From Burkholderiales bacterium (GTDB lineage: Bacteria; Pseudomonadota; Gammaproteobacteria; Burkholderiales; Burkholderiaceae_C), in the NCBI GenBank assembly GCA_016192425.1, contig JACPUE010000032.1:1-57682 (forward strand): a DNA stretch of 57,682 nucleotides, read 5' to 3'. This document shows positions 1-12,182 of this stretch, one piece after another. The notes beneath the pieces are model-generated. The model saw only the letters and a program-made list of their open reading frames with translations. It was not told the DNA's origin and ran no database searches. The translations under genes were made by a program, and so were the position numbers. Numbering within the stretch: the first letter of the stretch is position 1; every line of letters begins with the position of its first letter.

Positions 1-1967
1 ATGCGGTGGCCGTGCGCAAATTGGGCGCTGGCCAGTTGGCCGCTGGGTGTGTAGGTGTAGTGGCTGGCGATGCCGCCCACGCTGGCGCTGAGCATGCGCC
101 CGCGCGGGTCGTAGGTGTAGGTGCTGAGGGTGCCGTTGGGGTCGGTGTGCGTGAGTACGCGGCCTGCGCCGTCGTGGGTGTAGCGCTGGGTGTGGCCCAG
201 GGCGTTGGTGCTTTGGGTGAGGTTGCCCAGGCTGTCGTACTGGTAGCTGGTCACTGCGCCGTTGGGGGCGGTTTGTGTGGCGACCAGGCTTTGGGGGGTG
301 TAGGTCCAGCGCGTGGTGCGGGCGGTGGTGCCGTCGGTCACGGTTTGCGACAGGCGGTTACCGCGTTCGTCGTAGGTGTATTCGGTGGTGCGGCCCGATT
401 CGGTGACCTTGAGTGGGAGGCGCCATTGGGGGTGCCATTCGATACCCATACTGCGGGCCTCTGGGGTGCCAACTGCCTCCGTCCCGCTCAATGGCAGGCG
501 GCGTGCAGATTCCCATGTATAAGATGTGCTTGTACCACGAAAATCGGTTTCTATTTGAATGTTTCCATCAGGATCAAGCGAGCGCGTCGAGACTGGAAAA
601 TCAGTTTCATTGCTTGGATGACTTAGCTTAACGATTTTTGCATCACCATTTTTCTTAAAAAAAGTGAATATTCGATTGCTATTGATGGGGTCTTCAACTT
701 TTACGGAGCCATCTGTATTGTATGTAATTGTGTATTTGCTGGTGTTTAATGGTTTTATTGTTTTGGTTACTCTTCCATTGCTATCATAGAAGAAATTATT
801 TAGAACTGTCCCATTGCCATCTTTTACTTCGGTCAGTAATCCGTCGGAATTGTATGCATAAGCCTCACCTGTGCTGTCAGGATAATTTACAAGTCCAAGC
901 GTGTCACCATCGGTTTCGTAACTGACAAGTGTCTTGTCATCCATTTTAATGGATGTTGAGTAGCCGTCATATGTGAAATTTATTTTCCTGCCGAAAGCAT
1001 TGGTGACGCTTGAAATGAAGCCATTGTTGTGATGCGTGTAGGTGTATGTCCATCCATTTCTTGATTGCTGCTGTTGGATTTGTCCGTAATTGTTATAGAT
1101 ATAGATCAAATCATTTTTTTGATCTGTATGGCGCCAGCCGCCGCTAGGGATCTCTTCTAGTTTGTCATTTCCATTTACGTTATTCCAAAACCCATTGGAT
1201 TTTGTGAAAAATAATTGTTTTGCACCCCCACTTTGGATGACGATGTAATTTGGTCCGTGTGCATCTCTTCCGATGATGCTAAGGCGTTGCTCGAAATTAT
1301 GCGTCCAAGACCTCCAGGGGGTGGTTCCTGCATTTGAAAAACTCCCGCTATAGTAAATGCGCCTTATGGTTAGAGGGTGTGAGCCGTGATCTCTCCAGTC
1401 TGTTATTTCGAGATATTTTTCGCCTGTGGGTAGGAATACTGGATGAGGGGTTGAGGATTCTTCTCTCTTGCAGCTAAGTGGCGGTGGGGCCGGTTTTTTA
1501 TTTCTTGGTTCTGGCTCGGAGCCTGGAAGTGGGATGGGAGGGGCGCCAGGCGGAGTGTAATTAACACAGGCTATCCACATTCCTGCTGCTGATTTGGTTG
1601 TGGGATCAATGACTGGTGGTTTATTCCTGTCAACTCCTTTTAGCATGCATTGCTGTGCTGGATTTGATCTGAAATACTGTTTTTCATCTACGCTGTAGAA
1701 ATCGATGGTTACATTTGGAGAGGACGTATATCGTCCCATATATCCGGTTATGTTCAAATAATTTTGACAGCCTCCGGCTAATGCAGAATTATCCCATGTC
1801 TGTCCTTCTGGGGAAGTCGAAGCGAATGAGTCTTCCAATGCGAGCTCAATTATTCCGAAGCCGACAGAATAATCTTTTTCGGACCATCCATGTGAACATT
1901 TGGTTAATGTCAAGCCAGGGATGGGGAAGGTAATGATTGCTATGGCGGTAATAAAGTAACGAATCAT
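1..1967 (-). CDS. Rhs/YD-repeat protein, N-terminal 655 residues (3' end outside window)
   Basis: The minus-strand frame is open from an ATG at 1967 to the window edge. A ribosome site AAAGG lies 7 bases upstream. It opens with a hydrophobic stretch like a signal peptide (MIRYFITAIAIITFPIPG). Residues about 179-200 (TGEKYLEITDWRDHG, then PLTIRRIYYSG) resemble the DUF6531 region found at the start of Rhs shells. From about residue 300 there are YD-type repeats, such as YTYDERGNRLSQ, YQYDSLGNLTQS, YTHDGAGRVLTH and YTYDPRGRMLSA. Rhs proteins are large secreted or surface proteins, often toxin carriers; the C-terminal tip is not visible, so no toxin can be named. The gene is mosaic: bases 1 to about 470 are G+C-rich like the chromosome, while about 470-1967 is AT-rich with AAT/AAA/ATA codons. 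The family is clear; the function is not. Confidence 0.88.
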   Translation of the reverse strand, partial: MIRYFITAIAIITFPIPGLTLTKCSHGWSEKDYSVGFGIIELALEDSFASTSPEGQTWDNSALAGGCQNYLNITGYMGRYTSSPNVTIDFYSVDEKQYFRSNPAQQCMLKGVDRNKPPVIDPTTKSAAGMWIACVNYTPPGAPPIPLPGSEPEPRNKKPAPPPLSCKREESSTPHPVFLPTGEKYLEITDWRDHGSHPLTIRRIYYSGSFSNAGTTPWRSWTHNFEQRLSIIGRDAHGPNYIVIQSGGAKQLFFTKSNGFWNNVNGNDKLEEIPSGGWRHTDQKNDLIYIYNNYGQIQQQQSRNGWTYTYTHHNNGFISSVTNAFGRKINFTYDGYSTSIKMDDKTLVSYETDGDTLGLVNYPDSTGEAYAYNSDGLLTEVKDGNGTVLNNFFYDSNGRVTKTIKPLNTSKYTITYNTDGSVKVEDPINSNRIFTFFKKNGDAKIVKLSHPSNETDFPVSTRSLDPDGNIQIETDFRGTSTSYTWESARRLPLSGTEAVGTPEARSMGIEWHPQWRLPLKVTESGRTTEYTYDERGNRLSQTVTDGTTARTTRWTYTPQSLVATQTAPNGAVTSYQYDSLGNLTQSTNALGHTQRYTHDGAGRVLTHTDPNGTLSTYTYDPRGRMLSASVGGIASHYTYTPSGQLASAQFAHGHR

Positions 1968-2591
1968 TATTTTACCTTTATATCTGATTTGATTGAGACG
2001 GGGTATAATTTATTTTTAGTCGTCCAACATATTGGGCGTATTTTCTGGGTATCGGTAGGCAATGCAGCCTTTAAACAAGTGACGTGAGATTTTAATGTGA
2101 GAGCCCACTTGGATTGAAGGTGATCTTATGAGTGCGCGCAAATGATTGATTTGTATAGGGTAAATGAGTGGAGCGGTGCATCAATAAGCTCCTGTAAAGC
2201 TCTAACTTATACTTCTTGAGAGTCGGCTTGTGAGAGTGCGGACTTTATTTCGATGAATTTCTCTCGAGGGAGCCAGGCAAACCTAATAAAGGGCGGAGTC
2301 AAGCACCAAGTGCAACACCGATTCATCTTGTAGACAATTCCACATATTTCAAACTTTACTTCTTTAAAAGCTTAAAGATGCAGAAGAAATGTAATTTTTC
2401 GTAAAACCTTATTGGACGCTTTTTGCTTGATGACGAAAGGGAAGTCGGAAACCTCGTTAGTAAGTCTTGGGGAGCCATGGTGGTCTTCAAAAGCCGCCAC
2501 GTTTGCCCAGAACTCACAGCAGTAGCACCTCGCCGGTAGCCTCCTTGTAGTCAGCCGATCCATCAGCGTTGCTGACACAATCCCAGGCACC
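1968..2591. other. AT-rich spacer between the Rhs gene and the AEC transporter
   Basis: About 620 bases of AT-rich sequence unlike the rest of the window. It must hold the minus-strand promoter of the Rhs gene: AT-rich stretches with possible -10 boxes lie around 2000-2025, but I cannot pick one. Composition becomes G+C-rich between about 2500 and 2592, exactly at the transporter start. Apart from one weak minus-strand frame (2372-2614) I see no gene here. Confidence 0.6.

Positions 2592-2614
<23 letters not shown>
2372..2614 (-). CDS. Unrecognised small frame, 80 residues, doubtful
   Basis: A minus-strand open frame ending at 2372 whose first codons overlap the start of the AEC transporter. 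The part outside the transporter, about residues 12-80, has ordinary amino-acid composition (for example ARCYCCEFWANVAAFEDHHG, then SPRLTNEVSDFPFVIKQKAS). It contains a C-x-C-C cluster and a basic hydrophobic tail. I do not recognise a family. It could be the 3' remnant of a gene truncated when this AT-rich patch joined the chromosome, or chance. No convincing ribosome site is seen. Confidence 0.2.
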
Positions 2615-5895
<3,281 letters not shown>

Positions 5896-5924
5896 GCAGC
5901 GCAGCCATCGCCTTGGGCTTGGCG

Positions 5925-8015
5925 TCAGATCCCCAGCGGATCCACATCCACCAGCCAGCGCACCAGGCCTTTGTGTTCCGGCTGCTGGCGGGTGCTGTGC
6001 AGCAGGGGTTGCCAGGCGGCCAGGAAGCGTTGCAGCGCGGCGCGGTGCGGGCTTTCCAGCAGCATCTGGGCGCGCTCCACGTTGGCCACGCGCTGCACGG
6101 CCAGGGGGATGGGGGGGTAGAGCGTGATGTGCTCCAGGCCGGGGAGCTGGGCGTCCTGCGCGGCCTGGCTGGCGGCGCGCAGGAAGGCCTGGGCCACTTC
6201 CTGGGTGCGGGCGTCGGCGCGCACCAGGGCCTGGTAGCTGAAGGGGGGCATGCCCGCTTCCTGGCGTTCGCGCAGTTGCCGCGCGGCAAAGGCGGGGTAG
6301 TCGTGCGCGCGCAGGGCTTCGTACACGGCGTGCTGGGGGTGCAGGGTCTGCACCCACATTTCGCATTGCGTGCCCTGTGCGGCCAGGTAGGCGGCGTCGC
6401 GCCCGGCGCGGCCTGCGGCCTGCTCCAGCAGGGCGAACAGGCGTTCGGGTGCGCGAAAGTCGCTGGAAAACAGTGCGCCGTCGGGCTGCACGGCGGCCAC
6501 CAGGGTGACGCGGCGGAAGTCGTGCCCCTTGGCAATCATCTGCGTGCCCACCAGCACGTCCACCTCGCCCGCATGCACCTGGGCCAGCTGGCTTTGCAGC
6601 GCACCCTTGGCGCGCGTGGAGTCGGCGTCGATGCGGGCAATGCGCACCGCGCTGCCGCCGGGGCGCTGCACATGGGACAGCAGGGTGGCGAGCTGCTCTT
6701 CGAGCTGCTCGGTACCCCGGCCCAGGGTGGCGATGTCGGGGCTGCCGCACCCAGGGCAGGCACGCGGCACATGCTGTGCGGCGCCGCAGTGGTGGCAGCG
6801 CAGGCTGCGGTCGGCCTTGTGGAAGACCTGGTGGGCGCTGCAGTGGGGGCAGTCGCTTTTCCAGCCGCAGTCCTGGCAGTGCAGCACGGGCGCATAGCCG
6901 CGCCGGTTGAGCAGCACCAGGCTTTGCTCGCCGCGCGCCACGCGCTCCTGCAGCGCAGCCAGCAGCGGGGCGGAGAACACGGTGCGCCGGGGCTGGCGGT
7001 TCATGTCCACGCGGCGCACGCGCGCCAGGGCGCCCGCGCCAATGCGGCTGGGCATGCACAGGCGCTGGTAGCGCCCGCCTGCGGGATCTTCGGGGGTGGG
7101 GGGGCGGCTGGCGTGCCAGCTTTCCAGCGACGGCGTGGCCGAACCGAGGATGACCTTGGCGCCCTGGTCGTGGCCGCGCCATACGGCCAGGTCGCGGGCG
7201 GAGTAGCGGGCGCCTTCCTGCTGCTTGTAGCTGGGGTCGTGTTCTTCGTCCACGATGACCAGCGCCAGCCCCGGCAGTGAGGCAAAGACCGCCATGCGCG
7301 TGCCCAGCACAATGCGCGCCTGGCCGGTGTGCGCCGCGAGCCAGGCCTTCAGGCGCTGCGGCGGGGTCATGCCGCTGTGCAGCGACACCACCTGCTGGGC
7401 GCCAAAGCGTTCGGAAAACCGCGTTTCGAGCTGGGGGGTGAGGTTGATCTCGGGCACCATGACCAGCGCCTGGGCGCGGGCATCCTGCTCCAGCACGGCC
7501 TGCACGCAGCGCAGGTACACCTCGGTCTTGCCGCTGCCGGTGCTGCCAAACAGCAGAAAAGGGCCGGGTTTGGAGAGGATTTCGGCCCTGGCGCTTTCCT
7601 GTTCTGCGCTAAGTGCTACTAATTTTGTAGCGTCTGACGGGTTGGACGCCGCAGCCGGGCGCCGCAGCCGCCGCGCCACCTGCGCGGGGCCCAGCGTGCG
7701 CAACTGCGGCGGCAGGGCCGACAAGGCCACCTCGCCCAGGCTGCGCTGGTAGTAGCGCGCAGCAAAGGCCACCAGGCGGCGCCAGGAGGGGGCCAGCGGC
7801 GCAATGCCGTCCAGCACGGCGGCCACGGGGCGCAGGCTGCGCTCCGGTGCTGGGGGGGCTGTGCCGTCGCCATCCCACACCAGGCCCAGCACTTCGCGCT
7901 GGCCCAGGGGCACGCGCACCAGCGTGCCTGCGGGCAGGGGGCGGTCGCTCAGGTAGTCCAGCAGGTCGCCCACGCCGCTGTGCGCAGGGGTTTGCACGGC
8001 CACATGCACGGTCAT
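5925..8015 (-). CDS. priA: Primosomal replication restart helicase PriA
   Basis: 3'-to-5' superfamily 2 DNA helicase that reloads the replisome at stalled forks. The 696 residues contain an N-terminal DNA-binding domain (HVAVQTP...RVPLG), Walker [13 protein letters not shown], the DEEH box in [14 protein letters not shown], and the zinc-binding cysteines around [14 protein letters not shown] and CHHCG...CPGCG. The ATG at 8015 is chosen; a TTG at 8063 would add 16 residues. An AT-rich family A repeat at 7604-7640 lies in frame in the linker between the N-terminal domain and the helicase core and encodes residues around [13 protein letters not shown]. The upstream region holds DnaA boxes, unusual beside a restart helicase. 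Confidence 0.95.
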   Translation of the reverse strand: MTVHVAVQTPAHSGVGDLLDYLSDRPLPAGTLVRVPLGQREVLGLVWDGDGTAPPAPERSLRPVAAVLDGIAPLAPSWRRLVAFAARYYQRSLGEVALSALPPQLRTLGPAQVARRLRRPAAASNPSDATKLVALSAEQESARAEILSKPGPFLLFGSTGSGKTEVYLRCVQAVLEQDARAQALVMVPEINLTPQLETRFSERFGAQQVVSLHSGMTPPQRLKAWLAAHTGQARIVLGTRMAVFASLPGLALVIVDEEHDPSYKQQEGARYSARDLAVWRGHDQGAKVILGSATPSLESWHASRPPTPEDPAGGRYQRLCMPSRIGAGALARVRRVDMNRQPRRTVFSAPLLAALQERVARGEQSLVLLNRRGYAPVLHCQDCGWKSDCPHCSAHQVFHKADRSLRCHHCGAAQHVPRACPGCGSPDIATLGRGTEQLEEQLATLLSHVQRPGGSAVRIARIDADSTRAKGALQSQLAQVHAGEVDVLVGTQMIAKGHDFRRVTLVAAVQPDGALFSSDFRAPERLFALLEQAAGRAGRDAAYLAAQGTQCEMWVQTLHPQHAVYEALRAHDYPAFAARQLRERQEAGMPPFSYQALVRADARTQEVAQAFLRAASQAAQDAQLPGLEHITLYPPIPLAVQRVANVERAQMLLESPHRAALQRFLAAWQPLLHSTRQQPEHKGLVRWLVDVDPLGI
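7604..7640. repeat. Family A coding-embedded palindromic repeat, copy A1 (in priA)
   Basis: AT-rich patch in G+C-rich priA with the palindrome GCTACTAATTTTGTAGC at 7615-7631, next to an AGCGC-like motif (GCGCTAAGTGC). It has the same layout as copies A2-A5 (GCTAY, 7 bases, RTAGC, near an AGCGCTT motif) but is shorter and more diverged, so membership is probable rather than certain. It sits in the interdomain linker and keeps the frame. Confidence 0.5.
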
Positions 8016-8661
8016 GGCATTTGCGGCGCTCTTGCAAGGTGATGGATCGGCAGCGGCGTTCAAGTGCTTGATTTGTCAGGAACCTGGCCTGTGGGCCAGA
8101 TTGTGGATAACTTTGTTGACATCCCGCATGCTGGAGGACGGGCTGCCTGAGGATGGCACAGATCGATGTCGGCGCAAATGTAACGGTATGTGGTAAATAT
8201 CTTTATAAATCAATAATTTGCGCTGTAACAATGCGCCTTCCCAGGGTGTGGCGGCGGATGCATCCGTCCCTTGGTTGGCCACCTCTGTTGTGTGCATAAC
8301 TGTGCTGTGCCAGGTCTGTCAAGACCTCGGCATGCATCTTGAAACGGCGTTACCGACGGCCTTGCTTCACGCAATTTCTCGTTTGCATCTCGCAAGTGCT
8401 TGATGGGCATGGGGTTTTGCCACATATCCCCGGATTCTGTGGATAACTTTGTTGATAGCTCTGGGAGATGGCGCTGCAACCCGCGCCATTGCGTGCGCTG
8501 CACAGAATGCGCACGCCGTGCGCAATGGCGCAAGCCCTTCAAAATCAAGCGCTTGCGTGCATGTGGCTGCGAGGTTCCGCCGTTACACGCACTCAGGGAA
8601 AGCCCGGATGATGCACAACACGCTGCACAGAATGTGTGCATAAGTCCAGGCTTGGGCGCGT
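8016..8661. other. priA-hemE intergenic region, no convincing gene
   Basis: Some 645 bases without a convincing gene; the open frames present have no ribosome sites and unlikely compositions. The region should contain the leftward promoter of priA. It carries four DnaA-box matches (separate entry) and an 11-bp perfect inverted repeat GCGCCATTGCG at 8483-8493 with its complement at 8521-8531. It is less G+C-rich than its neighbours around 8160-8230. Confidence 0.7.
8102..8643 (-). promoter_or_regulatory. Cluster of four DnaA-box consensus matches
   Basis: Four perfect matches to TTWTNCACA, all in the same orientation. TTATCCACA reads on the minus strand at 8110-8102 and 8446-8438; TTATGCACA at 8299-8291 and 8643-8635. 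The two strong boxes lie in an 18-bp exact direct repeat, TGTGGATAACTTTGTTGA (8102-8119 and 8438-8455). Chance would give far less than one match in a stretch this size. The cluster may regulate priA through DnaA, titrate DnaA, or be a relic of an origin. No AT-rich unwinding element or dnaA gene is present, so I do not call an origin. Confidence 0.55.
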
Positions 8662-9774
8662 TCAGCGCTGGCGCAGGGCGCGCGAATGGCTGTGCACGGC
8701 TTCCACCAGCGCGGCCACGTGCTCAGGCGGCGTGTGCTGGCTGATGCCGTGGCCCAGGTTGAAGATGTGCGTGGGGCCGGTGGTGCTGCGGTCGGTGTGC
8801 GGCGCGCCGAAGCTGTCGAGCACGGCGTGCACCTGGGTGACGATCTGCGCGGGCGGGGCGAACAGCACGTTGGGGTCGATGTTGCCCTGCAGCGCCTTGC
8901 CGGGGCCGCCGACCTGGCCGCCGACGATGGCGCGCGCCTTGCCGAGGTTGGCCGTCCAGTCCAGGCCCAGCACCTCGCAGGCGATGTCCTTCATGTCGTC
9001 AAGCCAGATACCGCCGCCCTTGGTGAAGACGATGCGCGGCACGTCCTCGCCATGAACGCCGGTACGCTTGAGCTGCGCCAGCACGCGTCTGGTGTATTCC
9101 AGGCTGAAGTCCTGGAATGCGCCGTCAGCGAGCACGCCGCCCCAGCTGTCGAAAATCATCACGGCCTGGGCGCCCGCGTCGATCTGGGCGTTCAGGTAGG
9201 CGGCCACGGCATCGGCGTTCACGGCCAGGATGCGGTGCATCAGGTCGGGGCGGCTGTACATCAGCGTCTTGACGAGGCGGTAGTCGTCGCTGCCCTTGCC
9301 TTCCACCATGTAGCAGGCCAGCGTCCAGGGGCTGCCCGAGAAGCCGATCAGCGGCACGCGGCCGTTCAAGGCCTTGCGGATGCTGGTGACGGCGTCGAAC
9401 ACGTAGCGCAGCTTGTCCAGGTCGGGCACGGCGAGCTCGGCCACGTCGGATTCGGTGCGCACCGACTTGGCGAAGCGCGGGCCTTCGCCCTCGGCGAACG
9501 ACAGGCCCAGGCCCATGGCGTCGGGCACGGTGAGGATGTCGCTGAACAAAATGGCGGCGTCGAGCGGAAAGCGCTCCAGCGGCTGCAGCGTGACCTCGGT
9601 GGCGAAGTCCACGTTCGTGGCCAGGCCCATGAAGCTGCCTGCCTGGGCGCGCGTGGCCTTGTATTCGGGCAGGTAGCGGCCCGCCTGGCGCATCAGCCAC
9701 AGGGGGGTGTAGTCGGTGGCCTGGCGTCGGCAGGCCCGCAGGAAGGTGTCGTTGGAAAGGGGGGCAAAGCTCAT
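8662..9774 (-). CDS. hemE: Uroporphyrinogen decarboxylase
   Basis: Cytoplasmic haem-pathway enzyme that decarboxylates the four acetate side chains of uroporphyrinogen III to give coproporphyrinogen III. At 370 residues it is normal length. The signature [15 protein letters not shown] near residue 25 is followed by the active-site segment [14 protein letters not shown] and by [16 protein letters not shown]. Start ATG 9774; homologues begin in the same way (FAPLxNDTFLRA). The gene is transcribed toward priA with the DnaA-box region between them, and lies 55 bases from the 3' end of the dsbD-like gene. Confidence 0.97.
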   Translation of the reverse strand: MSFAPLSNDTFLRACRRQATDYTPLWLMRQAGRYLPEYKATRAQAGSFMGLATNVDFATEVTLQPLERFPLDAAILFSDILTVPDAMGLGLSFAEGEGPRFAKSVRTESDVAELAVPDLDKLRYVFDAVTSIRKALNGRVPLIGFSGSPWTLACYMVEGKGSDDYRLVKTLMYSRPDLMHRILAVNADAVAAYLNAQIDAGAQAVMIFDSWGGVLADGAFQDFSLEYTRRVLAQLKRTGVHGEDVPRIVFTKGGGIWLDDMKDIACEVLGLDWTANLGKARAIVGGQVGGPGKALQGNIDPNVLFAPPAQIVTQVHAVLDSFGAPHTDRSTTGPTHIFNLGHGISQHTPPEHVAALVEAVHSHSRALRQR

Positions 9775-9810
9775 GCCCCGATTGTCGCCGACTTGGGGTG
9801 GGCGGGGATT

Positions 9811-9832
9811 GGCGCCTCAGGGGGGTGTTTCA
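9811..9832 (-). repeat. Family B 3'-end repeat, fragment B1 (after dsbD)
   Basis: On the minus strand the dsbD-like stop TGA (9832-9830) runs directly into AACACCCCCCTGAGGCGC, the conserved head of the family B element. The rest of the element is missing; unrelated sequence leads into hemE. The head also resembles the one after flgK upstream of the C run (TTGAAATGAAACACC here, CTGAAATGAAACAACACC there). Confidence 0.65.
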
Positions 9833-12052
9833 TTTCAACCCCGCCAGCGCCGTGCGCAGCTCCTGCACGCTGAGTACCTCGCTCAGCACCATGGGCTCGC
9901 GCCCTGGCGCCAGCAGCACATACACCGGCACGCCGTTGCGCCCCAACTGGGCCAGGGCGGCGGTGATGGCGCTGTCGCGGCGCGTCCAGTCGGCGCGCAG
10001 CAGGGTCACGCCCTTGGCCGCAAAGTCGGCCAGCACCTCGGCATCGGCCAGCGCGTTGCGCTTGTTGTACTGGCAGGTGATGCACCAGGCTGCAGTGAAG
10101 TCGATGAACACCGGCTTGCCCGCCGCCGTGAGTTCTTGCACCTGCTGGGCCGACCAGGGCTGCCATGCAGCGCCGACAGCGCCCGCAGCGGCCTGCCCCG
10201 TGGCCGCTGCCTGGGCCGGGCGGGTGATGTGCGGCCCGATGCTGCTGGCCAGCCAGGCGCTCAAGGCCAGCAGCACCGTGGCGAGCACGGCCCGGCTGCG
10301 CCCGCGCAGCGTGAGCGCCCACACCACGCTGCTGCCCGCCACCAGCAGCGCCAGCAGCGCGCCGGCGCCGTCGATGCCGCTTTGCTGGCCCAGCACCCAC
10401 ACCAGCCAGACCACCGTGGCAAACATGGGAAACGCCATGGCACGGCGGAAGGTATCCATCCAGGCGCCGGGGCGCGGCAGCCAGCCCGCCACCGCAGGCA
10501 CCCAGGCTGCCAGCAGGTAGGGCAGGGCCATGCCCAGGCCCAGTGCGCCAAACACGGCCAGCGCCTGCAGCGCAGGCAGGCCCACGGCAAACCCCAGCGC
10601 CGCCCCCATGAAGGGCGCGGTGCAGGGCGAGGCAATGGCCACCGCCAGCATGCCGGTGAGGAATGCGTCTGCCGCCGGGTGGCGTGCCTGCAGCGTGGCT
10701 ACGCTGCTGGGCAGGAATTGGCCGAACTCGAACAGGCCTGCCAGGTTCAGCCCGATCAGGGTGAACAGGCCCGCCAGCAGTGCCACCACGGCGGGCGACT
10801 GGAGCTGAAAGCCCCAGCCCAGCTGCTCGCCCGCCGCGCGCAGCGCCAGCAGCAGCCCGCCCAGCGCCAAGAACGACAGCACCACTCCGGCCGTGTAGGC
10901 CAGGCCGCCCACACGCTGGGCGCGCAGGTGGTTGCCGTGGCGGGCAAAGCCCATGAGCTTGATGGCCAGCACCGGAAACACGCAGGGCATGAGGTTGAGC
11001 AGCATGCCCCCCAGCACACCGCCCAGCAAGGCCAGCCACAGCGATCGGCCCGCTGGTGCGGGGGCGCTGGCGGGGGCTTGTGTGCGTGCCTGGTTGGCCT
11101 GCAGCGCTGCGGCCAGGGCGGGGGGGATTTCGGCGGCAGCGGCGGACTTCCAGCCGCCTTCGACCTTGGCCACCATGTGCCAGCCCTTGGGGCTGCTGGG
11201 CGTGGCGGGTGCGGCCTGCGGCGCTGGGGCCAGCACCAGGGGCAGTTGCGCGGGGCTGGCGCCGCGCTCGGGCGATAGCGGCAGGTTGGCCGTCCAGGTG
11301 TTGCCTTCCCAGGCCTGCGTCCAGTCCTTGCCTTCCACGGCGGCCGGGATGAGTACGGCCGGGGTTTCGGGAAACACCTCCAGTGGCTGGCCGCGCAGTG
11401 CCTCGGGCAGCCCTTGCACGCGCAGCCGCAGGCGCTCGCCCTCCACCCGCACGCTGGCGCTGCCCTGCAGCGGCACGGGCTGTGCGGCCTGGGCCTGCGC
11501 AAAGGCGGCGGCGTGCATGGCGATGGTGCCCTGGGTGGGCAGGTCCAGCACAAAGCGGCCCTCTTCGGGAATGCACTCCACACGGCAGGCCAGCCAGCTG
11601 GCGTGCAGGCCTATGCGCACCGTGCCCATGCCGCCAGGGGCGGGCGGCAGTTCCTGGGCCATGCGCAGCGGCGCCACCAGCAGCACATCGCCGTCAAAGC
11701 CGTAGTTGGCCAGGCGGCCAATGCGGATCAGGCGCGGCACGGGCCAGGCGATGTCGCCCGCGTCCATGCCGGGGGGCAGCTCCCAGCGCAGTTCGGTGGG
11801 CAGGCCGGAGTCGCCGGGGTTTTTCCAGTAGGTGTGCCAGTCTTTCTGGTGCTGCAGGTGCAGGCCCAGCCAGACGAGCTTGCCCGGCCCCAGGCCCTCG
11901 GGCGCATGGGCGATGAGTTCGGCGCGCACCTGCGGGCTGCTCGCCACGCTGCTGTCGGAGGCAGAATATTTGAGGTTTAATTGGGCTGTAGCGCTTATGG
12001 GTAAAGCGCTAGCAGCTATCAAAATAAGAGCAAAAAACCAGCGGGGCAGCAT
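9830..12052 (-). CDS. DsbD-family protein-disulfide reductase (thiol:disulfide interchange protein)
   Basis: Inner-membrane reductant conduit carrying electrons from cytoplasmic thioredoxin to periplasmic disulfide proteins or cytochrome c maturation. The 740 residues comprise a signal peptide (1-24), a periplasmic N-terminal domain, a polytopic core with the two membrane cysteine segments LMPCVFPVLAIKLMGF and SPCTAPFMGAALGF, and a C-terminal thioredoxin domain with WCITC at about 656-660 (FIDFTAAWCITCQYN). Start ATG 12052; upstream in-frame codons have no protein-like composition. Bases 11970-12031 of the coding sequence are a family A repeat that encodes most of the signal peptide (LILIAASALPISATAQ). 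Which DsbD/ScsB-type subfamily applies is unsure. Confidence 0.92.
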   Translation of the reverse strand: MLPRWFFALILIAASALPISATAQLNLKYSASDSSVASSPQVRAELIAHAPEGLGPGKLVWLGLHLQHQKDWHTYWKNPGDSGLPTELRWELPPGMDAGDIAWPVPRLIRIGRLANYGFDGDVLLVAPLRMAQELPPAPGGMGTVRIGLHASWLACRVECIPEEGRFVLDLPTQGTIAMHAAAFAQAQAAQPVPLQGSASVRVEGERLRLRVQGLPEALRGQPLEVFPETPAVLIPAAVEGKDWTQAWEGNTWTANLPLSPERGASPAQLPLVLAPAPQAAPATPSSPKGWHMVAKVEGGWKSAAAAEIPPALAAALQANQARTQAPASAPAPAGRSLWLALLGGVLGGMLLNLMPCVFPVLAIKLMGFARHGNHLRAQRVGGLAYTAGVVLSFLALGGLLLALRAAGEQLGWGFQLQSPAVVALLAGLFTLIGLNLAGLFEFGQFLPSSVATLQARHPAADAFLTGMLAVAIASPCTAPFMGAALGFAVGLPALQALAVFGALGLGMALPYLLAAWVPAVAGWLPRPGAWMDTFRRAMAFPMFATVVWLVWVLGQQSGIDGAGALLALLVAGSSVVWALTLRGRSRAVLATVLLALSAWLASSIGPHITRPAQAAATGQAAAGAVGAAWQPWSAQQVQELTAAGKPVFIDFTAAWCITCQYNKRNALADAEVLADFAAKGVTLLRADWTRRDSAITAALAQLGRNGVPVYVLLAPGREPMVLSEVLSVQELRTALAGLK
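11970..12031. repeat. Family A coding-embedded palindromic repeat, copy A2 (dsbD signal peptide)
   Basis: The clearest copy. On the plus strand AGCGCTT, six bases, AAAGCGCT forms an inverted repeat at 11990-12010, followed by GCTATCAAAATAAGAGC at 12015-12031. The sequence is AT-rich inside a G+C-rich gene. Read on the minus strand it encodes the hydrophobic core and cleavage region of the DsbD-like signal peptide. Copy A5 in the sugar operon has the same two palindromes with the same spacing. Confidence 0.8.
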
Positions 12053-12182
12053 ACAAGGGTGCGGGAGGCGTGCGGGTGGGAGCGGTGCGCAGGGGCTTTG
12101 GTTCCACGGTGTGGGCGTGGGGCAGCAACTCTGCTGCCCATATTGTGACGGCATGCCACGGCAACGGCTGCATTGCCCTACC

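Noticed and set aside
8210-8641. 143-residue minus-strand frame between priA and hemE
   Set aside because: No ribosome site, no family resemblance, and it runs through the DnaA boxes and inverted repeat; likely chance.
8016-8661. Chromosomal replication origin
   Set aside because: DnaA boxes are present, but there is no dnaA/dnaN neighbourhood and no clear AT-rich unwinding element; kept only as a DnaA-box cluster.
10756-11583. Alternative minus-strand frames inside the dsbD-like gene
   Set aside because: Trp/Cys/Arg-rich shadow translation; the true frame has the CxxC and membrane motifs.
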